Shown one piece after another: positions 10,641 to 22,220 of a stretch of 64,000 nt of DNA. Numbering within the stretch: position 1 is the stretch's first letter; the number at the start of each line of letters is the position of its first letter. A program made the position numbers and the translations under genes. The notes below the pieces were generated by a model. The model had not been told where the DNA came from, did not search any database, and worked only from the letters and a program-made list of their open reading frames with translations. The DNA comes from Channallabes apus (Eukaryota; Chordata; Actinopteri; Siluriformes; Clariidae). Location: contig CM060104.1 of NCBI GenBank assembly GCA_030522415.1, positions 17,549,229 to 17,613,228 on the forward strand, given 5' to 3'.

Positions 10641-11045
10641 GATAATGTTCTACCAGCCTGAAGTGTCTCTTCATGTGAACTGTGTGGTGATATCTTCACA
10701 AACGTTTTTTAGGTTTGTAGGCCACATGTCATTCAGCAACTCAGAAAGCTGTTAAATTCACTTTTAATGCTTGATACCGTGAATAAAGTTTAACTTATTT
10801 ATTTGTATTAAATAAAGACATCTGAAATAAACATCAATAATGCAATATTACAAGTAAATATATTCAGCAAAAAAGTACCACTTTTATATGGATTAAAACG
10901 TAAGATGATGAAAGTTAAGCCACAGCAGATAATTTATGGATTGTGTTATATACACTGCCCTGGCAAAAAAAACAACACTTGAAACTGATTCATCGTGGCA
11001 ACAATTTGATAAGCCATGCAATGTCCACATTTATTTAGTCCAGAG

Positions 11046-11459
11046 CAGTGTTGGGGGACGTTACTTTTTAAAGTAACTAATTACATTACAAAATTATTAT
11101 CGTTAAAAAGTAATCAATTACATTACAGCGTAACTTTCTGATAAAAGTAACTAGTTAGAGTACTTTTCAATCACAGAAAATGAAAACTCCTTTGTGATTC
11201 CTCATGCATGTTGTTTAGTCAAGACTTTTATAATTATTCTACCATCATCGCAAAGTTTGACCCATAATCTGTTAACTACTAATACCCCTATCTCACCTTC
11301 GCGGTTTCACGCGGTGGCCGTAAGTACGGTTCATCATGATTCACCACGAGTTTTGGCGCTGTGATTAGGTTTCCATCTTTCCGCGCGTCTGCCATTAGAT
11401 TACTCGTTACACCGGAGTACTCTAAGGCATTACTTTGTAACGCGTTGCATCCAACACTG
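11046..11459. mobile_element. hAT-type MITE with CAGTGTTGG ends and 8-bp target duplication
   Basis: It starts 'cagtgttggg' and ends 'ccaacactg', with inverted subterminal runs ('ttactttttaaagtaac' against 'cattactttgtaacgcg'). The octamer 'gtccagag' is present exactly on both sides (11038-11045 and 11460-11467), which is the 8-bp duplication expected of hAT transposition. At 414 bp it has no coding capacity. It sits inside a Tc1 remnant and carries a Harbinger-like fragment inside itself. Confidence 0.92.
11283..11390. mobile_element. half copy of the palindromic Harbinger-like MITE
   Basis: After a TAA at 11280-11282 it reads 'tacccctatctcacc', then 'gtggccgtaagtacggttca', 'gattcaccacgag', 'ttttggcgctgtgatta' and 'ggtttccatctttccgcg'. 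This aligns with the left half of the element at 7282-7520 and the inverted complement of 23400-23522. The second half is absent, so the copy is truncated. Confidence 0.82.
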
Positions 11460-11929
11460 GTCCAGAGTCATCATAATTTCTTTCCAAAACCTTGTATTGA
11501 TGAGGCGAGATTCGGACCAGGAGTAAAGCCTCCTTTGGCACATCCCAAAGATTCTCATTGGGGTTAAGGTCTGGACTCTGTGGTGGCCAATCCATGTGTG
11601 AAAATTATGTCTCATGCTCCCTGAACCACTCTTTCACAATTTGAGGCTGACGAATCCTGGAATTTCCATCTTGAAATATGCCCGTGCCATCAGGAAATTC
11701 AGGGGACCTTTTTTTTTTTTGACCATAATGCAAGATGTTCATAATCTACTTTAGCATTAACCAAATCAGACACGCTGTAGTACTTAAAGGCAGATTAAAG
11801 GAATAAAATTAAAATAAGGTGTAAAAAGTATTTTTTCTCTTGATAATTATGTAAGATTACATCAAGTCAACTTCATTAAATTTAGTATAAATAGCCCAAA
11901 TAATCAATTAACAATAATAATGATTAGTG

Positions 11930-12055
11930 ATGGCACACTGGTGTAGTGCACTCCGGTTTCCTGCCGCAGTCCAGAGACATGCAAATTAAGCTAACTGACA
12001 TTTTCAAATTGCCCATAGTGATAGTGTTCATAGAGAATAAGAATGAACTGAGAAA
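11930..12055 (+). mobile_element. tRNA-headed SINE, internally deleted and degraded
   Basis: The head 'tggcacactggtgtagtg' jumps directly to the body 'cactccggtttcctgccgca', 'gtccagagacatgcaaatta' and 'ttcaaattgcccatagtg'. These are the same blocks in the same order as the complete copy at 40231-40656, but the B box and neighbouring 100 bp are missing. Confidence 0.8.
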
Positions 12056-12061
12056 TGAATA

Positions 12062-12330
12062 GGGCTGCACAATGTGATATAAAAAAAAAAAGGAAAAAAA
12101 ATTTAATCACACTGTGGTTCAAATGTAATTTACGGTGATATTTAACTATTGAATGTACCATTTTGTATTTAAACATATTAATCTAGGTTAACAGCAAATA
12201 ATCACAGAAATCCTCTCATAAGGAGGATGTATGGCAATAAGTGTATATGATGTGATACATCAGACTTTTGCAATTAAATAATTGCACAGGTCCATATTGC
12301 GATTTTTGATTTTCATGCTATTAATTTGCA
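12062..12330. mobile_element. degraded hAT-type element with GGGCTGCACAA end
   Basis: Opens with 'gggctgcacaatgtgatat' and later has 'gcaattaaataattgcaca' and 'catattgcgattt'. The copy at 36700-36962 shares the last two motifs. The 'gggctgcacaatat' start is typical of a widespread teleost hAT-type non-autonomous family. The right end is poorly preserved. Confidence 0.6.
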
Positions 12331-12859
12331 ACACAAGGTAATGAAGTTCGAATCCTGCACTATACAGGGTTTCCCAGCCTTCTCCGTGTATGTAGGTTCA
12401 TAGAAGTAGCTATATGTGGAGGGTAAAGGACTTGTGTCGTGTGCTTGTTTATGTGTGTTTTTTTTTTTTTTAATTGAGTGTTTTATCGAAGACAGCCTCC
12501 ATTTCCTCCCTTTCTTGTCCAAGCGTTCATGCTGCACTGGGTCAGGCCAGTCACCTCTCCTCCGTGGGAAAGCCTGTGAAGTTCACATCCTTCCTTCTTT
12601 CGTTCGGAACAAGATAGATCTGTTATTTCTCTCATGGTACAGCCGCATTTTAGCATGCAAGAAGCTCTGTGCGCTCATCTCTGTCACTTGCTTTGAACGT
12701 ACACCCACTTACTGTACCACTGCAGCTTCAAAAGGTATACTTCTGTCACATTTTAATAGCTGCGTGCACACACACACACACAGTCTGACATCACTTTTAA
12801 ATTACGATGATCAAACAATTCAGGATCAATGTAAAATATCGTTGCCAGCTAGTCCGACC
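12331..12859. other. no gene seen
   Basis: Mixed-composition DNA leading into the pyrimidine tract, with a T run near 12459-12470 and a short (CA)n at 12765-12781. The long open frame starting at 12416 becomes pure Ser/Leu/Pro low complexity after 12860 and is not accepted as a gene. Confidence 0.5.
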
Positions 12860-13905
12860 CTAAACCGTCTCTCGATCTCCTCCATTTTTTGTCTCGTCTA
12901 CCCTGTGTCCCTCTCCATCTCACTACCTCCATGTCTTCCTTTCCTTCCTCAATATCTGTATCTCCCCTATACCCAGTCTCTTCTTTTCATCACTTTCCAT
13001 CAATCTTTTCACCCCATCTCAATCTCTTTTGCTCTTTCTCCATTTTACTTTCCCATTTCCCCCCTCAATCTCTCTGAATCTATCAGTATTCCTTTACATC
13101 TTCAAGTCTCTCATTGTTTTCCTCCATATCTCTGTCTCAATCTTCCCTTTCTCACATTTTCTTATTCCCTCTCTCTGTATTATTCTCCCACACCTCTCCT
13201 TTCCAACCTTCATCGCTGTGCATCTCTCCAACTTCCTTCTCTATCACTCCCTCCTCCAATCTCTCTGTATTGCTCGGTCTCCCTCACCTTAGATTCCTTG
13301 ACCTCTTTGTATCACTGTTCATCTGTGTTTCTTACTCCATTGCCCTAGTTCTGTTTATCTCCCTCTGCTTTACTTTGTCTTCCTCTCCATCTCTCTCCTT
13401 TTCTTCCTCCATCTCTCTGCATCACTCCTTCACCTTCTATCCTTCCTCCTCCATCTTCCCAGGTCTTCTTTGCTTCCTTCATCCCTCTCTCTCCATGTCT
13501 TTCTTTTTCTTCCACCATTTCTGTCCATCTCTACTTCTTCTTCTCTACTTTTCTTCCTCGATCTCTGTTCTCTTGATCTCCCTCTGCTTTACTTCTTGCA
13601 TCTCTCTCCCCTTCACTTTGTCCTCTTCCATCTCTCTGTATCACCACTTCACCTTCTATATTTATTCCTGTCTCCATGTATCTCTCATTCTCCATCTGCT
13701 TTGCTTACTCCATCTATCTCTCTATTTCTCTTTCCTTTTCATCCATCATCTGTTTCTCTATCTCCCTCTACTTTTCTTCCACATTCATTTACTTGTCTTT
13801 CTCTACTTTTTATCCTCCATCTCTTTGTATCGCTCTCATTTTCTCTCTATCCATCTACATCTCCTTCTCTCCTGTTCTCCCTCCATCTTCCCTTCTGTGC
13901 CTCCC
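12860..13905 (+). repeat. about 1-kb degenerate polypyrimidine tract
   Basis: Over a kilobase the + strand is overwhelmingly C and T, with loose repeats of a 20-30 bp theme around 'ctccatctctctgtatcact'. Purines occur mostly in the recurring 'atct' and 'tgta' words. Long open frames exist in all three + frames because stops need purines; they encode only SLSISL-type sequence. Such homopurine/homopyrimidine mirror-like DNA can adopt triplex structures and often breaks assemblies. Confidence 0.92.
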
Positions 13906-16074
13906 ACAGCAGGTCTTTGTAGGTCTTAAAGACCATGACCCTGACTTTTTTTCCTGTCCTTTTCCCAGCTCCCTGTATGCCAGCCCGGGGAGCCTCAGTG
14001 TTTCAACCCTGTCATTTGACAAGTGGCCTTTCAGTTTCTCTGGCTCAGTTCTCCCATATCTCCCTGTGCTGAGCCACCTCCCGCGCACAGCCCACTTCAA
14101 ACAGGAGCTGGCCTCGTACATTATGCTTACAATGGCTTTTCTGTTCAGTGTGTTGTCAAGTTGGCAGAAAACCACAAACACAATCGTTGACTAAACCTAA
14201 CATTAGTGTATTCTGTAATTCCCTACATTTGTTATCCACGTCCGCATGGGTGGCAAACCCGATAACACAGAACAATGACGGTAGAATGCAACCTTAACGC
14301 TGACGAATGTAACTCTGTTTTTATTCACTGTCTGCAAAATGCAAACATTTCTAACAGGAAAAGGAAGCATGGTCCCGTGGTACTCTCTCTCTCTCTCGCA
14401 GCAAGCAGTCGCATGGATGAAGCAGGACAGCAGAACGCAATCTAATAGCCTTCCTGAACATAAATCACTTTGAAAGCAGCATGCGACACAAAAGAATGGC
14501 AGCCTGGCAACCACCAGTGCGTCTTTATTAAAACTCAAATCATACACACTGGACGTTTGACCTCCCTCTGAATGTCTAAAACTGAATGGATCTCTTATTA
14601 CCCCAGTGGGAGCCTCTGATTGTAACCCAACCCATACACCTCATTTAGGTGATGGGAGAGGAATGATGGATGACTGGATAATGGGTATGTTAAAAGAAAG
14701 CAAGAAAGCCGTTATTAAGACAGCATGAGTGTATGTTTCCGTCATACTGATGACGAGCCTACTTTCTGTACACTCTGACCTGAAAAAAGGGGGATGAAGA
14801 GGTAAGACTCAACAGAAACCTAAATAAACAAACCCCAGTAGGATTGCAGACAAAAGGTTAGCTGAGAAGGAACAAAGCAAGACCTGGTGATATGTGTAAA
14901 TACCACCGTCACTAAAAGCATCAGCAGCAAAAAATAGCCCGCCTATGCACAGGAGCCAAGACTTCAGAATAAACCCATCAGAAAATGGCAAAGCTGCCAT
15001 GACTAATTGCTTGTGTATATGTTTGTGAAAGAACATCTTTTCTCTGAACAAAATACCCTGACCCCAGGTCAAACGTCTTAACCTGGCAATTTTCTCCTGG
15101 GCCGCAACCCAACAACAGTGCAGGCTGAATAAAAAATTTTTTTTTAAAAGTTCCAATCCAAGTGTCGATGGAATTAGAAATACACTTTCCACAACTTTTC
15201 CTTGCCCCTTAACAAGCACTTTATAGCATTTTAGCACTTTTTCTCTTTCTGTTCATGGAACAAAAGGATAAAAGATGTTGGGTAGGCACAGGAGATGCCC
15301 ATAAAGCAATCCTTTTGTCAAGCTTTATCTCTACTGGCAGCATACACACAAATACACACACATACTGAAACAAACACACACACGCTTTCCTAACATTCAC
15401 GACAATAATCCAGGATTAGAGGAGGGTTTTTATTTATTTATTTATTTTATCCATCCCCCATCCTGGACCCCTTGTCCATCCTCCTCCTCCTGTTACCTGG
15501 CTCGGACAAACCGTGACCGTGCATAGTTAATGAAGATAAGGCAATCCGGTCTCCAAGTCAACGGCACTCTCCCGCCGTCCTGCTGCTAATCTCTGAAGCT
15601 GTCTGCAAACACAGATCTCACGGGGAGATCAAATTTTATGTCTGCTGAAATCTCAGACTGCGTTGTGGCAATGTTTGCCGGCCACGAACCAACTCTGCTG
15701 TACACATTCACAGCACTTTTACATCCTTCTATCTTGCGTACTTTCTAGGTCCACCGATCCACTGGCAGGGAACGTGGTTAATGCTTGTTCTTTGTTGTCT
15801 CTGTTTGTTAACGTCTTTGTAAAGATTATCAAGGAAATGCAAATCAGGCAGCATGTGGAAATGGGCTCATGTCCTTCACCTGGAACGAAGCGTCCTTCCT
15901 GGAAACTGATTTGCATCAGCAAAATGGTCTTTCAAGTACAGCGGCATTCCAGCCCGAATGTCCAAGAATGAGAAAAACCTCATAGCAGCACTATTGTAAC
16001 AATGTCCTCAACACTTTCAGAACGTCTTAGTACAATTTTTGTAAAAACATGTTATATATAATAAATAAAAAATA

Positions 16075-16105
<31 letters not shown>

Positions 16106-17064
16106 AGTGACCTTGTGGTTAATTAGTTCAGTCTCAAAGTGAAAACATGATGCTAATCAATCCATCAAGATAATATACATAAATTTCATTCCCAGCAAAA
16201 CCATTTTCTATGTTTTATGAAGCTTTACCAAGGGTGTCAATAATTCCAAAGCTGACTGTGGACAAGAACACTAGCTCTGTTTTTTATTTTAAAAAAAACA
16301 TCTACTCTAGTAGTACAATACCCCATGGATAGCCAAAAGCATTATAATGTTCTCTTGACCTGTTAGCTCAGAATATCAAAAAGATTTCAGTCCCAAAGTC
16401 TTTACCATTAGACTAGAAAGCAACAGCCTAAACAAGGAGAGGCTTATGAAACATTTCTCTCCCTTACTCAAACTTATGAGAGGTTAGATGGCAAAATGGC
16501 CTTTCACCTTGAAAACCAACACTGCAGAGGGAAAAGGAAAGAAAAAAAAAAAAACAACTTACTCAGTCCGTTTGGCTAAAACAATCCTTTGGAGATCTAC
16601 ACTCCCTTTAACAACACACGTGTTCAGGTACTCTCCAAAGACGGTGAATGCAGGTGAATGTAATGAGCAAATGCCAGCAAAAATCCACTACAAGGATCAA
16701 TAAAGCTTTTGCAGTACACTGAGACGTGAGTGGTACAAGTCAGACTTGGATCTTGGACTTTTTTTTTCCCCACCACACACACACACACACACTCCACTCC
16801 TAATGCATTTTCTCATATCTTTTCAGTTGCCCTTGATGATAAACACATGAGATTTTGGGGCTCTTTAGGGCATAAGAGAGCTCAGATCAAATAGCAGAAG
16901 CTGAAAAGGTCATGTTGTGCGTGAGGGCAGTGTGAAGAGAATTGTGTAAACATGCAGTGAATGGGCACTGACTGCATGATGTGAGAGGAGTCACTTGCAG
17001 CACAATGTAATGCGCTGGCACCCTCATCCATTTTGGAGCAAGATTGTGGAAAATAGCAGGTCAG

Positions 17065-17124
<60 letters not shown>

Positions 17125-19013
17125 AAACATACTGGCCAAGCTACTCTGCTAATGGCACTCTTGGTTTTGGGCTGCTAGCATCGGCGTGAGTGAAGTCGGA
17201 GCCAAGAGGCCCAGCTTTTCCTTCTCCTTACCACTAAAGAAAAACACAGCTCCTTCCAGCTAAAGTCCACCCCACACACACACACACACACGTTTGTGTT
17301 ACAAAACTGCCTTTGGTCTTTTACCTAGAACCCTTCTGAGCCTTCTGAAAAACACCAGTGTGAAAGATAATGAGCTGTGGGAACGCATCTAGAGTTCATA
17401 TTAATATGGGAATCTTTCATCTGATCCCTTTTTTCCCCTGCTGGTCTAACGGCTCGGGGATGACCCACACACCTGAGGCTGAGTGAACAAGAGTACGAAG
17501 AATGGCTGAGAGGGAATTTCAGCTCCATTAAGCCCTGTTATGCGGCTGTTGTGCACCCTGACTATCACTGACAGGTCAGCTGGGACCCGGGCGGACTGCG
17601 GGACAGCACGATACTCAAACAGCGCCAGTAAAGCTCAGGAAGCACAAACACATACACGCGTGCATGCACAGTCTCTCCCGGTACAGCTAACCGATTTCCC
17701 TTTCAATCTTTCAGCCTGCTGTTTACTGACCTTTACATTCGACTCTTATAGGACTATCGCTTCCTCAACACAGCTTTGGCTTCAAATACACACTCTAGTG
17801 CAATAATAGTGCAGCTGTGTGGGTGTTGGTGTGTTTGTGTGAGAGAGAGATAGAAAGACAAAGAAAGAGAGATCAACAGAAAGACGGAGAGAGAGGGATA
17901 CAGAGAGAGAAAGAGATTGCATAACATGTATGCATTAAAATGAAAAGAAATTTAAAAATTTACATATGGACTTTACCATGTCACCTATTAATATAGTCAC
18001 CTAAATTAATTCCACCAAACATAATGAAGCTTTTCATTTTCTGCTTCATGATTCATTGCCTGATTAAAAAAGGGCTCTGAATAATGACATCATTCATCCC
18101 ATATGTTTTTCCTATTTTGTTGATTATGTATTGTTTATAGTACGTATTTAAATGAAAAAGCAAGTCGGTTAAACATACTGTATGACAGGGAAGTAGCTAA
18201 CACAGGCCATTGTTTGAATCTGCTTTTTTGTTGGTTTTTCACTCAAATGGTGTTGTACAGTGCATGTGATGCACATTGCATGTGGGTGCAACAAAAAAGT
18301 TTATATCTTAAAAAAAAACAAGGGTTTGAAAAAGACATTTGGTATTCAAATTCACAGTTGAGACAGAGGAAATGTTCGCAGCCCTGTCTGGTATCCGAGA
18401 TGAAATAAGGAAAATCTCAGCGCATTTGGCAACAAGACAACAATCCAAAAGATACAACAGTCAACAGAAGTTTTGCCATGACCCTCTCAGCAGTGTATGA
18501 CATCTGGCAGAGTTCCAACAGATGTGCCAAGATGAATGTGTAGGGGCGAACATTACACCTGCTCAGAGGATTGGGGGTAGTTATACAAAAGCGGAGCATG
18601 CAGTTATTTTACTGTAGGAAGATTTGTTTCATGTAAAACGAGAAATAAATACATGTTTGAACTGACTTTTTTCCTCTATATGGAGTAGTTTCACTACTAG
18701 TATCTTATTTGGCCATTAAGGCAACAATAAAGGCCCATCTGTGATGATGACAATAATAAAAGAACATCTGTTAAGACCTAACTCAATAAATATCCTGTTG
18801 TCTTTTCCAGTTCGACCTGAGGTGATGCAAGCGCTCACACTTCACTGAAATGGTTTTGCAGACGGTGTTAAAGTATTCCCGTCTAAAGACGGCAGATTTT
18901 AACATGGATCCTGGGTAACCCTCAGAATGTACACCCCCCCCCAATATCATATTATAAGTAATTTAAAAAAGACTCAGAAGCTATACAGTTTTAAATTACT
19001 TTACCTGATGAAA
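13906..19013. other. no recognised gene; ordinary non-coding DNA with microsatellites
   Basis: Contains short GA/CT runs, an AT/AAAT-rich stretch (16050-16106), (CA)n at 16774-16792 and 17272-17291, and the longer (GT)n entered separately. A stretch near 15480-15660 is repeat-free and CpG-bearing and could be conserved. Two modest open frames were considered and are discussed elsewhere: 13969-14194 on + and 14809-15237 on minus. No splice-consistent exon set could be built. Confidence 0.45.
17067..17123. repeat. (GT)n microsatellite
   Basis: 28 uninterrupted GT units, a probable polymorphic marker. No associated gene feature was seen. Confidence 0.97.
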
Positions 19014-19605
19014 TACGAGGGTGAGTCAAAAATTATCCGCACTCTCAAATTATCTGCACAGCCACACTGTCTTATCAGTGCTTTTCGTTCAAGGCTACTG
19101 GCTCCCCAGTCAATTTTGTGCAGATGTGAACGTGTTACATCAGTTCATTTGCAACTTCGGTGTGAGGAAATTTTTGCAGTGGTTATTTTAATTTTTCTGG
19201 TCTGAGCATATACCTGGTGCTGTTATTTATCGAAGACTGGTATGGACAGTATGGAGAAACCGTTAGAGTATCAGTACATATTTTTTTGCAGATATCCAAA
19301 GGAGGGTGAACGTTTCTGGCAATTAGACAAGGTTTCATCACTACGAGCCTGAGTGTAAATGGCAGAGTATGGAATGGAAACATCCTCAATCACAGACCAA
19401 GAAAACATTCAAAAGTCAACCAAAAGTTTTCCGAGATTCTCAAAGGGCCTCACAACTCGGCTTAAAACATTTTTAGTGAGGGAATATGATAGTGTATTGA
19501 CAAGCGAGGATACTATATCGAAAAATTACATATTTGCCTTTTCTAAAAAATTTATTAAGATAAATTCTACAGCCGGAGAGGGGATCATTTTTGACTCACT
19601 CTCAA
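19014..19605 (+). mobile_element. mariner-like element, deleted and degraded
   Basis: The left end 'tacgagggtgagtcaaaaat' is matched in inverse by 'atttttgactcactctc' near 19588-19605, giving terminal inverted repeats of about 25 bp. Both resemble the 'gagggtgagtcaaaaattat' ends of mariner elements. At about 590 bp it is less than half of a full mariner (about 1.3 kb). Internal frames such as the one from 19359 show only weak transposase-like character, so it is a non-autonomous derivative. Confidence 0.75.
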
Positions 19606-20070
19606 TTGCCTTCCTCTGATTCTTTCTGTGCAACAACGTTGTTTAAAAAACTGCTAATGTTTGCTTGAAGGGTGTAACAAAATTAAGGGCTTGTAATATA
19701 CTAAATGGAATACAAAATCGTTTTATTCATCAGAATTTACTGTGAATTGATAACGTAGACCTGGACACACTGACAGCCCTAGACCACGCTGCTAGTTTCA
19801 ACCATCAATCAAGATTGATCACTTAGCTTGATAACATTTTGTTTTGCCTTCCCTTTTCTTGTTTTTATTGTAGTGATTTATCTCTCCTTTAATTTCAAAC
19901 TGGTAACAATCCTCAACAAAGCACTCTGCAAACTGTATCTTAAACATACACATATTATACCTCATACAAGAAACCATGTTGATAGCATTATGCTAGTGCG
20001 TCAACAAAATTAGCTCATGTGTTTTAGTCCACTAATCTATGTTCAAAAAAATTAGTAACAGTATGGTCAT

Positions 20071-20105
<35 letters not shown>

Positions 20106-20474
20106 GCTCCTGGAGCTTTTAGAGCTAAAGAGCTCTGTACTGGCTTGTTATACTCTCATCTAAACTCTGTGTTCACAGTCAGGGCTGTTTAGCAGGTTGA
20201 GCAAGATGCTCACTGTTTACCCAATATGTCTCCACAAGTCATCTCGGATAGAGTCGGAAGATGGCTGTTAGCTGAAAAACCCTCTGGCCTTGTGTTCATT
20301 ACTCCAATTATAATCAGTGACAGTGAGCTACAGTATGTGTTTGTGTGGCAATGTCTGGTAATTAGTCAGCAGTGGTACGGAAAGGACGATGAGGTATCAG
20401 TTATCCTCAGAGTAAAGGCAGAACTTGTGGAGAAGTGGTGCCGCGTGGGTGTGTGTGTGTGTGTGTGTTTCTAG
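19606..20474. other. no gene accepted; includes a 32-A tract
   Basis: Non-coding DNA with an uninterrupted A run at 20072-20103 and a (GT)n at 20447-20467 directly before the first exon-like block. Upstream exons of that gene should lie here or further left, but none was clear. Confidence 0.45.
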
Positions 20475-20719
20475 CCGAGTTGGTGCTGAGGGATCTGAAG
20501 CAGTCCCAGCGTTTGTGTGTGGTTACAGCTAAGTGTCGGGTGGAGAGGAGACAGTGGCAGCTGATGCACGAAGCTGAGAGTGCCACTGTGCCGGCTTATC
20601 TGCCAAAACAGCTGGAGCCCTCGCCACCTCCTACCGAGGGAGGCCAGTCACTCATGGGGCTCATGCAGAGAAAGAGTGCGCACACATATACCCTCACTCG
20701 GGGTGGAAAGCACTCTTAA
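20475..20719 (+). CDS. candidate coding exon, unidentified protein (block 1 of 3)
   Basis: Follows a pyrimidine/GT-rich tract ending 'tttctag'. From 20477 a single frame is open for 80 codons up to a TAA at 20717-20719; the other two frames stop within 20 codons. Codon third positions are strongly G/C (GAG TTG GTG CTG AGG ... CTG AAG CAG), unlike surrounding DNA. It reads AELVLRDLKQSQRLCVV, then a charged VERRQWQLMHEAES region and a proline-rich KQLEPSPPPTEGG part. I do not recognise the family. The exon must end before the TAA if it splices to 20761, but no donor in the required phase is strong; 'cgg|gtggag' at 20539/20540 is the best. A decayed pseudogene is the alternative. Confidence 0.4.
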
Positions 20720-20760
20720 CCTGTTTTGCTTAACACCCTTTCCTTCTCCTCACTGCCTAG

Positions 20761-20897
20761 CTCCATCGCCTCCAGCCTCACATCCATAATGCATGGGAGC
20801 TGAAGCTGGCCTTTTACCGAGCGCTTCAGCTACTTTCTCACGCCTTCGCCACACCACCTGCATTGGGAAAGAAATGGCTCGTTGCTAAACAGCTTTT
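20761..20897 (+). CDS. candidate coding exon, unidentified protein (block 2 of 3)
   Basis: Bounded by a textbook acceptor ('ttccttctcctcactgcctag') and a good donor ('cttttgtgagga', GT at 20898). Only one frame is open through the 137 bp, beginning LHRLQPHIHNAWELKLAFYR and continuing ALQLLSHAFATPP then GKKWLVAKQLL. The sequence is helix-like, with alternating hydrophobic and basic residues, but I see no domain signature. The exon starts in phase 0 and ends with two bases of a codon. Those two bases join in frame to the block at 21142, which strengthens the case for a real gene. Confidence 0.48.
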
Positions 20898-21141
20898 GTG
20901 AGGATGACACATACACAGATACACAAGCACACACACACAAAATGATTCCAGCTTACCCCTGCACAGGCTGAAAGATCCTGAATCCAGCATCGGGGTTACA
21001 GAGAATCTGAAATAGATAAACACACACATCTGGAGAATACTGCAGTGTCCCATACGACACTCACAGTTCCTACGCCGGCTGAATCTAAATACTACAATGA
21101 AAGCCTGTAAGATGTATGCGTGACTGTGTGTCTCTCTGCAG

Positions 21142-21199
21142 CTACACTGTGGCACCTCCTCTGTCTACCACTGTAATGAAATTAGAGCAATCTGTCTGA
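21142..21199 (+). CDS. candidate terminal coding exon, unidentified protein (block 3 of 3)
   Basis: Preceded by a good acceptor ('gtgtctctctgcag'). Taking the TT carried over from the previous block, the join reads Phe then YTVAPPLSTTVMKLEQSV and a TGA stop at 21197-21199. The preserved phase across a 244-bp intron with consensus ends supports the model. No clear AATAAA follows closely ('acataaatg' at 21235-21243 is a weak candidate). The family is unknown to me and upstream exons were not located. Confidence 0.42.
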
Positions 21200-22220
21200 T
21201 TTATGGCAGTGCCACGTCTGAAAGCACCTCTTTTACATAAATGAAAGCCTCTCCCACAGCCGACGATTCATCATCCAGTCGTTCTGATGGATCCATCCGT
21301 CTTCATTCAGGCCCCACACCATCGCAGAGCCACCACAGTCCCCTCGCTCTCCGGCAATCGCTCCAAGAAGGGGGTTTGGAACAGATAGCTCACAAACATT
21401 TAACCTCCTTGTTTTTTTTTTAAACAGCTCACACACTGACAATTCCAAGTGAATGAGCTGCCTGGCTGAATCTGACAGCTCTGACAGTAAAAAAAGAGAA
21501 AAGAAAAAAAAAACCTCTAACAAAGACCTTTTTATGTACTGACACCTCACACTGGTTCCAGTGTAGTAAATGATCTAAACACATAGATGGATTTTGATAA
21601 ATCTCAAAACTTAATACGGTGTGAAGATGGGATACAGGCTGGCACAGGCACTTGTCCGGGCACAGCGGGCAGCAGGTATTGCCATAGAGGTGTGAACTGA
21701 CATTGGCAGGGATTCCGTGCACGGACGTGTCATGGAAAGCCTGCCGTCAGGGTTGGATAGCCTTTGTACTGGGATAAAAACAAAATAAATCCTGTTTGGC
21801 AACCTCTTGCCTTCACACAGCTCAAGCTACTTTCTCTCTCACACACACACTCTCACTCATTCTCTCTTCTTACATGTGAATGAAATAATGAGACAGCAAA
21901 ATAACAGTAAAACTGCCTTCATAAAATATTATAACGCAGCAGAAAATAAGCATTTACAGTTGCCCAGACCACCATTCTTAAGAATTAGATATCAAATTAT
22001 ATTTTCATTGCCATCAACTCTATAAGAAGAGCTGATTCTCCAGTTTGGGCGGCACTGTGGCTCAGCTGTAAGCAATCACGACGTGAAAGCTGTACAGCTA
22101 ATCACAATCTGCTTCTGAGGCCGCCAGAAACGCTGCTTCCTGGCCAAAACCCAATATGAACTGAGCACTGATATTTGAAGATGAAGTGCAGGATCATGGA
22201 GTCACTCAGACACACACTGG
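21200..22220. other. no gene seen
   Basis: Possible 3' untranslated or intergenic DNA after the candidate terminal exon, with short A/T runs and CT/CA-rich patches near 21830-21870. No repeat family was recognised. Confidence 0.45.

Larger units (their letters stand above)
10951..11745 (-). pseudogene. Tc1-like transposase C-terminal fragment, split by an insertion
   Basis: The left edge has a Tc1-like terminal repeat ('tacactgccctggcaaaaa'). On the minus strand from about 11700 down to 11468 I can read [20 protein letters not shown], then [12 protein letters not shown], a stop, and HMDWPPQSPDLNPNENLWDV. These match the Tc1 blocks around the second catalytic Asp and the SPDLNPIENLW motif with the third catalytic residue. 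The stop and the absence of the N-terminal half make it dead. The coding sequence resumes on the far side of the hAT-type element at 11046-11459; the two sides rejoin at the duplicated octamer 'gtccagag'. Confidence 0.85.

Noticed and set aside
12416..13929. Frames of 310 and 271 codons on the + strand
   Set aside because: Composed of Ser/Leu/Pro/Ile low complexity from the pyrimidine tract; all three + frames are open together, which is compositional.
14809..15237. 142-codon minus-strand frame
   Set aside because: No recognisable motif, no splice or promoter context and AT-rich codon use; one frame of this length is expected by chance in 64 kb.
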